Source: BS750m-G62 sp964577175
Lineage (GTDB): Bacteria > Planctomycetota > Phycisphaerae > FEN-1346
Length of the DNA stretch: 5,276 bases
Direction: 5' to 3'
Assembly: GCA_964577175.1 (NCBI GenBank)
Contig: CAZNYC010000200.1
Location: 1-5,276 of the forward strand
The position numbers were made by a program, and so were the translations under genes. Shown here in pieces: positions 1 through 4,419 of the stretch. The stretch's first letter is position 1, and every line of letters starts with the position of its first letter. Below the pieces are notes generated by a model. It was not told where the DNA came from. It worked only from the letters and a program-made list of their open reading frames with translations, and searched no databases.

Positions 1-20
1 GTTTCGATCAAAAAGTTGAA

Positions 21-50
21 AAAACGGGTACGTTTCGCCTTACCCATTTT
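21..50. terminator. Possible bidirectional intrinsic terminator
   Basis: A 10-position dyad pairs 21-30 (AAAACGGGTA) with 41-50 (TACCCATTTT), nine of ten positions complementary (C25/A46 mismatched), around a 10-nt loop. The A-run before and T-run after the GGGTA/TACCC core give the shape of a rho-independent terminator on either strand. It would end transcription of a gene left of the window. The G+C core is only about four pairs, so it may be weak. The same AT-rich patch contains TTGAAA at 16-21, which could instead be a promoter element. Confidence 0.25.
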
Positions 51-188
51 AACATTCCGGCCCCCAATCGTCCCACACGGGACAGAATCGGCGATTCGGG
101 GTCGGAAAAAGCGCATTTTCGGGGGGTGCGCGCCAAGGCGTTTTCTCAGAGTATCGATTGCGGCGCGCCGTGGGGTACCCCGAACTCA

Positions 189-214
189 CCCGCCTTCGCC
201 AAGGCGACGGCGGG
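189..214. repeat. Near-perfect 26-bp palindrome, dispersed-repeat type
   Basis: CCCGCC (189-194) pairs with GGCGGG (209-214), and the centre TCGCCAAGGCGA (196-207) is itself self-complementary; only T195/C208 fails to pair. Read in one + frame, the segment gives the peptide AFAKATAG. From memory, that peptide recurs in spurious ORF calls across many environmental genomes because this palindrome is scattered between genes. The dyad is seen directly; membership of a dispersed family is recalled, not tested. Confidence 0.5.
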
Positions 215-272
215 CAGGCGTTCGCGGCTCGAACGGCACGGCACGCCGCGCGACCCGGGTGCCGAAACGACC

Positions 273-290
273 GGCGACGCATGCGTCGCC
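273..290. repeat. Perfect 18-bp palindrome
   Basis: The sequence is identical to its reverse complement over 18 bases: GGCGACGC, then the central AT, then GCGTCGCC. It is followed at once by a short GCC-TCAAC-GGC hairpin (291-301). With no loop, it is more likely a protein-binding or recombination-type DNA dyad than an RNA hairpin. It lies about 45 bp upstream of the candidate uvrB -35 element. Its function is unknown. Confidence 0.55.
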
Positions 291-335
291 GCCTCAACGG
301 CGGATGCGGGGCGGCTGGAACCGTCCGTTCGAGCG

Positions 336-364
336 TTGTTGCACGGGCGGGGGGATGGTAGAAT
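336..364 (+). promoter_or_regulatory. Candidate sigma70-type promoter for uvrB-nadC
   Basis: A -35-like TTGTTG (336-341, three of six matches to TTGACA) is followed after 17 bp by TAGAAT (359-364, five of six matches to TATAAT). A TG at 356-357, one base before the hexamer, makes an extended -10. This predicts a start near 371 and an untranslated leader of about 220 nt before uvrB. A 6-bp dyad, GCCCGC (366-371) with GCGGGC (382-387), would overlap the start site and could be an operator. This is the best-spaced promoter-like pair I saw upstream of uvrB, but sigma specificity in this organism is unknown. Confidence 0.42.
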
Positions 365-390
365 AGCCCGCTTAGGCATCGGCGGGCATG

Positions 391-444
391 GTTTCAAAGG
401 GGCCCGGCGGGAGCACACGCACAGTCGCAGCGGGGCCCTGAAAC
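391..444. repeat. Imperfect inverted repeat in the uvrB leader
   Basis: GTTTCAAAGGGGCCC (391-405) is opposed by GGGGCCCTGAAAC (432-444). The outer GTTTCA/TGAAAC and the inner G/C tracts pair, with two extra A residues on the left arm and a 26-nt interior. If transcription starts near 371, this would form an RNA stem-loop in the uvrB leader. No known riboswitch or leader family was recognised. Confidence 0.35.
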
Positions 445-465
445 GCACCGCCGGACGAGCCGCCG

Positions 466-512
466 GTGGCACCCGGCGCACGGAGGGGTGAGCCATCCGT
501 GGCACCCGGCGC
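466..512. repeat. Pair of 14-bp direct repeats in the uvrB leader
   Basis: GTGGCACCCGGCGC occurs at 466-479 and again, identically, at 499-512, a 33-bp period. The bases between include GGAGGGGTGAG, which resembles a ribosome-binding site but has no sensible start after it. The pair lies next to a hairpin element at 535-564, so the leader appears to have been built up from repeated pieces. Confidence 0.55.
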
Positions 513-534
513 GGGGCCCACGTGGACCCATTCG

Positions 535-564
535 CCCGGCCGGGCAGAAGCGGCCGGGCCACAC
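535..564. repeat. Hairpin repeat, partial copy of the element at 3608-3677
   Basis: CCCGGCCG (535-542) pairs with CGGCCGGG (551-558) around an 8-nt loop. CGGCCGGGCCACAC (551-564) is identical to 3664-3677, and CCCGGCCGG (535-543) is identical to 3649-3657, so this looks like a diverged right half of the two-hairpin element found after nadC. The hairpin ends 34 bases before the uvrB start, and the weak ribosome-binding site lies between. A role in mRNA structure is possible but not shown. Confidence 0.5.
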
Positions 565-592
565 ACGGCGGTGAACGCTTACGAGATCGCGC

Positions 593-2572
593 ATGGCCAC
601 GTTCGACCTGGTATCGGAATTCGAACCCAGGGGCGACCAGCCCCAGGCCATCGATGCGCTCGTCGCCGGCCTGCAGGGCGGCCGCTCGTACCAGACTCTC
701 CTCGGCGTGACCGGCTCCGGCAAGACGTTCGCGATGGCCAACGTCATCGAGCGGGTCCAGCGACCGACGCTCGTCATCAGCCACAACAAGACGCTGGCGG
801 CCCAGTTGTACGGGGAGTTCCGCGAGTTCTTCCCCGGCGCGGCGGTCGCGTACTTCGTCTCGTACTACGATTACTACCAGCCGGAGGCGTACATCCCCGC
901 CCGCGACATCTACATCGAGAAGGACGCCTCCATCAACGACGACATCGACCGGCTCCGCCTCCAGGCCACCAGTGCCCTCATGCACCGGCGGGACGTCGTC
1001 ATCGTGGCGAGCGTCTCGTGCATCTACGGCCTGGGCGACCCGGAAGAGTACGAGCGGATGGTCGTGCCGCTGGAGGTCGGCCGCCGGATGGAACGCGACG
1101 ACCTCCTGCGGCGCCTCGTGGACCTTCAGTACGAGCGCAGCGACATCGACTTCGGCCGGGGCACGTTCCGCGTGCGGGGCGACTGCGTGGACATCCAGCC
1201 CGCCTACGAGGAGTTCGCCTACCGCGTCGAGTTCTTCGGCGACGAGATCGACCGCCTCGCCCTCGTGAACCCGACGACCGGCGAGGTCCTCGGCTCCGAG
1301 GACCAGACGTTCATCTACCCCGCCAAGCACTTCGTCCTGCCGGAGGACCGCATCGAGCGGGCCTGCCTCGGCATCGAGGAGGAACTCACCGGCCGCCTCA
1401 CGGAATTGCGGAACCAGGGCAAACTGCTGGAGGCCCAGCGCCTGGAGGCCCGCACGAAGTACGACCTGGAGATGCTCCGCGAGGTCGGCTACTGCTCGGG
1501 CATCGAGAACTACAGCCGGCACCTGTCCGGGCGGGCGCCCGGCGAGCGGCCGTACTGCCTCATCGATTACTTCCCGGACGATTACCTGATGTTCGTCGAC
1601 GAGAGCCACGTGACCTTGCCGCAGATACGGGCCATGTACGCCGGCGACCGCAGCCGCAAGGAAACCCTCGTCGAGCACGGGTTCCGCCTGCCGTCGGCGC
1701 TGGACAACCGCCCGCTGACGTTCGAGGAATGGGAGCGTCTGGCGGGGCAGGTCGTCTGCGTCTCGGCCACGCCCGCCGAGTGGGAGGTCCATCGCTGCGG
1801 CGGCGAGGTCGTCGAGATGGTCATCCGGCCCACGGGCCTGGTGGACCCGGCCATCCGCGTCGAACCCGCCGCCGACCAGGTCCGCCACTGCCTGGGCGAG
1901 GTGAAGGCGCGGGCGGCGCGCGGCGAGCGGACCCTCGTGACGACCCTCACGAAACGCCTGGCGGAGGACCTCTCGGAGTACTTCCGCCGCGAGGGCGTCA
2001 AGTGCGAGTACCTCCACAGCGAGGTCGAAATCTTCCAGCGCAGCGACATCCTCCGCAACCTCCGGGCCGGCACCTTCGACGTCGTCGTCGGCATCAACCT
2101 GCTTCGCGAGGGGCTCGACCTGCCCGAGGTCAGCCTCGTCTGCATCCTCGACGCCGACCGCGAGGGGTTCCTGCGGTCCGAGACGAGCCTGCTCCAGACG
2201 ATCGGCCGCTGCGCCCGCCACGCCTCCGCCGAGGTCATCCTGTACGCCGACACGGTTACCGGCAGCATGCGGCGGGCCATCGACGAGACCAGCCGCCGCC
2301 GCGAAAAGCAACTGGCGTTCAACCGCGCCCACGGCATCACGCCGCAGACCATCCGCAAGGCCATCCGCGAGGGCATCGAGGGCCAGATCCAGGGCCGCCG
2401 CACTGCCCGCGAGGCCGTCCGCCTCAGCCGCCACGACTTCGCCCGGACCGAACTGGTGCGGGAACTGGAATCCGAGATGCACCGGGCAGCCGAGCGGCTC
2501 GATTTCGAACGCGCCGCCGAACTCCGCGACCGCGTCCGGGAACTCCTCCATGAAACCGAAAGGGCCTCCTAG
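593..2572 (+). CDS. uvrB: UvrB, excinuclease ABC subunit B
   Basis: UvrB is the damage-verifying, helicase-like subunit of bacterial nucleotide excision repair. It is loaded by UvrA and then recruits UvrC for dual incision. The 659 residues match the usual length. Visible motifs are Walker A GVTGSGKT (38-45); the tyrosine-rich beta-hairpin from YFVSYYDYYQPEAY (87-100) to IEKDASINDDIDRLR (108-122), which clamps DNA; Walker B DESH (336-339); SATPAEWE; GINLLREGLD (500-509); QTIGRCAR, with arginine fingers R539 and R542; and a C-terminal UVR motif in residues 615-659 (LDFERAAELRD) that contacts UvrC. The ATG at 593 gives the normal family N-terminus, MATFDLVSEFEPRGDQP. It has only a weak GAG ribosome-binding site at 583-585. 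Two usually conserved spots differ: HSEVEIFQR (475-483) replaces the common HSDIDTxER, and GRCAR replaces GRAAR. The stop codon abuts the nadC start. Confidence 0.98.
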   Translation: MATFDLVSEFEPRGDQPQAIDALVAGLQGGRSYQTLLGVTGSGKTFAMANVIERVQRPTLVISHNKTLAAQLYGEFREFFPGAAVAYFVSYYDYYQPEAYIPARDIYIEKDASINDDIDRLRLQATSALMHRRDVVIVASVSCIYGLGDPEEYERMVVPLEVGRRMERDDLLRRLVDLQYERSDIDFGRGTFRVRGDCVDIQPAYEEFAYRVEFFGDEIDRLALVNPTTGEVLGSEDQTFIYPAKHFVLPEDRIERACLGIEEELTGRLTELRNQGKLLEAQRLEARTKYDLEMLREVGYCSGIENYSRHLSGRAPGERPYCLIDYFPDDYLMFVDESHVTLPQIRAMYAGDRSRKETLVEHGFRLPSALDNRPLTFEEWERLAGQVVCVSATPAEWEVHRCGGEVVEMVIRPTGLVDPAIRVEPAADQVRHCLGEVKARAARGERTLVTTLTKRLAEDLSEYFRREGVKCEYLHSEVEIFQRSDILRNLRAGTFDVVVGINLLREGLDLPEVSLVCILDADREGFLRSETSLLQTIGRCARHASAEVILYADTVTGSMRRAIDETSRRREKQLAFNRAHGITPQTIRKAIREGIEGQIQGRRTAREAVRLSRHDFARTELVRELESEMHRAAERLDFERAAELRDRVRELLHETERAS

Positions 2573-3469
2573 ATGATCCCCCTCGACCGACTGCGCACCC
2601 GCGCCCTGGAAAGCCTCCAGCCGCTCCTGACGCTTGCCCTGGACGAGGACATCGGCCCCGGCGACCTGACGAGCGACGTCCTCATCGACACCGAGACCGG
2701 CGCCGAGGCCGAGATGGTCGCCACGGACGCCGGCACCGCGGCGGGCCTTGCGTTCGTCGAGGCCATCTGCCACCGCGTGGACGGACGCCTGGCCGTCGGC
2801 CCCACCGTGGACGACGGCGCGCGCGTCGTCCGCGGCGACGTCCTGTGCCGCATCGAAGGCCCCGTCCGGCCGCTGCTCACGGTCGAGCGGACGCTCCTGA
2901 ACTTCGTCCAGGCCCTTTCGGGCATCGCCACGTACACGGCCAGGTTCGTCGACGCCGTCCAGCACACGGGGGCCCTTATCCTGGATACCCGCAAGACGAC
3001 GCCCGGCTGGCGGTACCTGGAGAAGTACGCCGTCCGGATGGGCGGGGGGACGAATCACCGGACGGGCCTGCACGACGGCGTCCTCATCAAGGACAACCAC
3101 ATGGCGGTCCGGGCGCCCGAGCACGTGGGCGAGACGATCGCCGGCCTCGTGCGCGAGGCCCGGCAGCGGGTGAGCGACGACATCCCCATCCAGGTGGAGG
3201 TGGAACGCCTCGATTACCTGGACGAGGTCCTCGCCGCCGGGCCGGACGTCGTCCTGCTCGACAACATGAAACCGCACCGGGTGCGCGAGGCCGTCCGCCG
3301 ACGCGACCGCATGTTCGGCGACAAGGGGCCGGCGCTGGAGGCCTCGGGCGGCATCACGCTTCGCAACGTCCGGACGGTCGCCGAGACGGGTGTCGACCGC
3401 ATCAGCGTGGGCGCCCTGACGCACAGCGCCCCGGTGCTGGACATCTCGCTCGACATTCGGCCGGAGTGA
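2573..3469 (+). CDS. nadC: NadC, nicotinate-nucleotide pyrophosphorylase (carboxylating)
   Basis: Quinolinate phosphoribosyltransferase converts quinolinate and PRPP to nicotinate mononucleotide, CO2 and pyrophosphate, the entry into NAD from the de novo pathway, in the cytoplasm. The 298 residues fit the family. The N-terminal part carries LDEDIGPGDLTSDVL (23-37). The barrel domain has the classic active-site series: R106 in ERTLLNF, DTRKTTPG (138-145, with R140 and K141), GGGTNHRTGLHDGVLIKDNH (157-176, with H162, R163 and K173), VEVE around E209, LLDNMKP around D230, and ASGGIT (257-262), ending in SVGALTHSAP. All expected basic residues that bind quinolinate and PRPP are present. The ATG directly follows the uvrB TAG. 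An AAGG at 2559-2562 inside the uvrB end may serve as ribosome-binding site, so the two genes are probably transcribed together and translationally coupled. No nadA or nadB is in view. Confidence 0.97.
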   Translation: MIPLDRLRTRALESLQPLLTLALDEDIGPGDLTSDVLIDTETGAEAEMVATDAGTAAGLAFVEAICHRVDGRLAVGPTVDDGARVVRGDVLCRIEGPVRPLLTVERTLLNFVQALSGIATYTARFVDAVQHTGALILDTRKTTPGWRYLEKYAVRMGGGTNHRTGLHDGVLIKDNHMAVRAPEHVGETIAGLVREARQRVSDDIPIQVEVERLDYLDEVLAAGPDVVLLDNMKPHRVREAVRRRDRMFGDKGPALEASGGITLRNVRTVAETGVDRISVGALTHSAPVLDISLDIRPE

Positions 3470-3496
3470 GGCTTCTCGCAGGTGCCACGGTTTTGC

Positions 3497-3546
3497 GCGG
3501 TTGGCAGTCTTGCCCACCGCGGGGTGCCCCAAACTGGGCACCCCGC
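3497..3546. terminator. Two overlapping hairpins after nadC, possible terminator
   Basis: The first hairpin pairs GCGGTTGGCA (3497-3506) with TGCCCACCGC (3511-3520), nine of ten positions, around the tetraloop GTCT. The second pairs GCGGGGTGCCC (3519-3529) with GGGCACCCCGC (3536-3546), a perfect 11-bp stem with loop CAAACT. They share 3519-3520, so full formation of both is mutually exclusive. Lying 28-77 bases past the nadC stop, they are candidates for ending the uvrB-nadC transcript or protecting its 3' end. There is no U-tract after either stem, so a classical intrinsic terminator is not supported, and they may simply be dispersed palindromes. Bases 3547-3584 show nothing notable. Confidence 0.4.
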
Positions 3547-3584
3547 ACGTACTACTGATCCGCCTGCCAGCGGGTGTGAGGGGA

Positions 3585-3607
3585 AAGGTGCCAGGCACTG
3601 GGACCTT
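3585..3607. repeat. Small nested palindrome
   Basis: AAGGTGCC (3585-3592) opposes GGGACCTT (3600-3607) with one mismatch. Within it GTGCC-A-GGCAC (3589-3598, centred on A3593) is a second dyad on a shifted axis. It abuts the larger two-hairpin element that begins at 3608. Similar AAGGTGCCAGGCAC pieces are, from memory, scattered in intergenic DNA of environmental bacteria; this was not tested here. Confidence 0.35.
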
Positions 3608-3677
3608 GTGTGGCCCGGTTGGCTTGTCCAACCGGGTCGGCGTGCACTCCCGGCCGGACAAGCCGGCCGGGCCACAC
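3608..3677. repeat. 70-bp two-hairpin inverted repeat with complementary loops
   Basis: The outer ends GTGTGGCCCGG (3608-3618) and CCGGGCCACAC (3667-3677) are exact reverse complements; extending the arms to 22 bases leaves two mismatches. Each half also folds alone. CCCGGTTGG (3614-3622) pairs with CCAACCGGG (3628-3636) around loop CTTGT. CCCGGCCGG (3649-3657) pairs with CCGGCCGGG (3663-3671) around loop ACAAG. The loops are complementary to each other. The linker (3637-3648) contains the palindrome GTGCAC. The only two bases that break the long-range stem are both compensated inside the left hairpin, which favours the local hairpins. A 12-bp palindrome CGTTCGCGAACG follows at 3680-3691. A partial copy lies at 535-564. 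It may be a REP-like element; no transposase is in view. Confidence 0.65.
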
Positions 3678-3699
3678 GCCGTTCGCGAACGACGTTCGA

Positions 3700-3752
3700 G
3701 GCGAGATTCCTCCGCTCGGCCTGGCGGCTGCGAGGCCTCGGTCGGAATGACA
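3700..3752 (-). repeat. Dispersed intergenic repeat, TGTCATTCC...GAATCTCGCC type
   Basis: On the minus strand this reads TGTCATTCCGACCGAGG, then a variable middle, then GAATCTCGCC. In one minus frame it encodes VIPTEASQPPGRAEESR, a peptide I recall from many spurious ORFs, as expected of a dispersed element. The middle contains GGCCT/AGGCC (3718-3722 with 3733-3737), so it can fold. It shares TGTCATTC and GAATCTCGCC with the repeat at 4306-4396, in the opposite orientation. Bases 3753-3839 hold no clear feature; a weak TTTATT-17-TATGGT pair (3786-3814) is too poor to call a promoter. Confidence 0.55.
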
Positions 3753-3839
3753 CTCGCTCGCACCCCCCGCGGCCCACCTTTTCGCTTTATTCGCCGCCCC
3801 GCCGGCCGTATGGTCAGGAAGACGTTGCCGTGCATGCAG

Positions 3840-3845
3840 AGGAGG
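3840..3845 (+). promoter_or_regulatory. Strong ribosome-binding site AGGAGG
   Basis: A perfect AGGAGG lies 7 bases before the ATG at 3853. It is by far the best Shine-Dalgarno sequence among the four genes here. It fixes the start of the small membrane protein, which might otherwise be dismissed as a shadow frame. Confidence 0.75.
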
Positions 3846-3852
3846 GCGTCCG

Positions 3853-4290
3853 ATGGTCTACGTCACGCTGCACGCCGCCTGGATGCTCCTGGCCGTCGCC
3901 GTCGGCACGGTGGCCGGCTACATGGGTCTGCTCCGCGCGACCGGGCCGCGCAGCCCGCTCCCCGGGCGGTTCACGATGCGGCCGCACGTCGGCTTCGGCG
4001 CGGCCTACTACCTGATGCTGTACGCGGGCATCGTGTTCGGGTGGGTGATGCATGAGTTCCTCCTGCCGGGACCCATGCTGCCGTCCGGCGTTCGCACGTT
4101 GCACCTGGTGCTCGCCATCGCCGTGGCGATCCTGTACGGCGTGGCGTGGGCCGTCGGCGGCAGCCTGACGAAGCGGCCGGCCACACAGAGCCGCCTCCGC
4201 CCGCGCCTGCACATGGCCGCCAACTACACGGCGTGCACGCTCGTGGGCGTCCAGATTGCCGTGGCGGTGTATTACGTGTGGATTCTGTAA
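3853..4290 (+). CDS. Four-helix membrane protein, possible b-type cytochrome
   Basis: A 145-residue integral membrane protein with four predicted helices, roughly 5-27, 47-70, 82-103 and 121-144. Loops 28-44 (R28, R33, R39, R43) and 104-119 (K107, R108, R114, R116, R118) are positively charged, so by the positive-inside rule both face the cytoplasm and both termini face outward. Histidines sit at helix starts: H45 and H120 at the cytoplasmic side, H7 and H84 at the outer side, with H67 also outer. Two opposed histidine pairs on either face of a four-helix bundle resemble the b561/ferric-reductase type of di-haem protein. The overall pattern is reminiscent of the DUF4079 family, recalled without a search. 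No CxxCH haem motif or cleavable signal is seen. The perfect AGGAGG supports the start. The gene stands alone between repeats; ribF follows 129 bases later. The existence of the gene is fairly secure, while haem binding is inference. Confidence 0.82.
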   Translation: MVYVTLHAAWMLLAVAVGTVAGYMGLLRATGPRSPLPGRFTMRPHVGFGAAYYLMLYAGIVFGWVMHEFLLPGPMLPSGVRTLHLVLAIAVAILYGVAWAVGGSLTKRPATQSRLRPRLHMAANYTACTLVGVQIAVAVYYVWIL

Positions 4291-4305
4291 CGGGCAGCCA
4301 GTGGC

Positions 4306-4396
4306 TGTCATTCTGAGGGAGCGGAGCGACCGAAGAATCTCGCCGTGCGAAAAGCAGAAGGGCCGAGGCGAGATGCTTCGCCCCGCTCAGCATGAC
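4306..4396. repeat. 91-bp dispersed inverted repeat upstream of ribF
   Basis: The ends TGTCATTCTGAG (4306-4317) and CTCAGCATGACA (4385-4396) are inverted with one mismatch. The inner ends ATCTCGCC (4337-4344) and GGCGAGAT (4367-4374) are exact reverse complements, around a 22-nt centre. The left arm carries a few extra bases (around GGAGCGACC), so the long stem is interrupted. Elements of this form, beginning TGTCATTCTGAG and carrying GAATCTC, are to my recollection common intergenic repeats in environmental genomes. It fills most of the 129-bp gap before ribF. Just before it, CAGCCA-G-TGGCTG (4295-4307) is a small dyad beside the stop of the membrane gene. Confidence 0.65.
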
Positions 4397-4419
4397 AACA
4401 CCAGGATGCAGGCGGAACC

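Larger units (their letters stand above)
51..335. other. Gene-free region upstream of the uvrB promoter
   Basis: No convincing gene is seen on either strand; the short open frames here give arginine- and proline-rich translations without family features. The stretch does hold small dyads: GTCCC-ACAC-GGGAC at 70-83, GAATCG-G-CGATTC at 85-97, GCGCA/TGCGC at 111-131, GTTCG-N5-CGAAC at 220-234 and GAAC-N5-GTTC at 318-330. CCCCAATCG (62-70) can also pair with CGATTCGGGG (92-101, one bulge), so 62-101 may fold as one larger structure. Two stronger palindromes, at 189-214 and 273-290, are listed separately. No tRNA or rRNA signature was recognised. Confidence 0.5.

Noticed and set aside
318..330. 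A true Gram-positive-type LexA box
   Set aside because: The half-sites GAAC and GTTC are separated by 5 bases, not 4, so the established box is not met. It is kept only as a weak lead.
16..366. Short + strand frame at the left edge
   Set aside because: The product is Arg/Pro-rich with no domain and crosses several palindromes. There is no good ribosome-binding site for the ATG at 16.
381..410. GGTTTCAAA resembling a tRNA T-arm
   Set aside because: No flanking 5-bp T stem, acceptor stem or anticodon arm could be built around it.
466..2553. A 695-codon + strand frame overlapping uvrB
   Set aside because: It is an Arg/Pro/Gly-rich shadow frame of uvrB without recognisable domains. The uvrB frame carries every expected helicase motif.
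3497..3752. Possible CRISPR array
   Set aside because: The repeats are inverted, not direct, differ from each other and have no regular spacers; no cas gene is present.
3786..3814. TTTATT-17 bp-TATGGT as a promoter for the membrane gene
   Set aside because: Only three and four of six bases match the consensus elements. Spacing alone is not enough in a region this variable.
146..3835. A 1229-codon open frame on the minus strand, antisense to uvrB and nadC
   Set aside because: Its translation is low-complexity and rich in Ala, Asp, Val, Arg and Leu, as expected from reading G+C-biased codons backwards. It runs through intergenic repeats and both well-supported + strand genes and shows no family motif.
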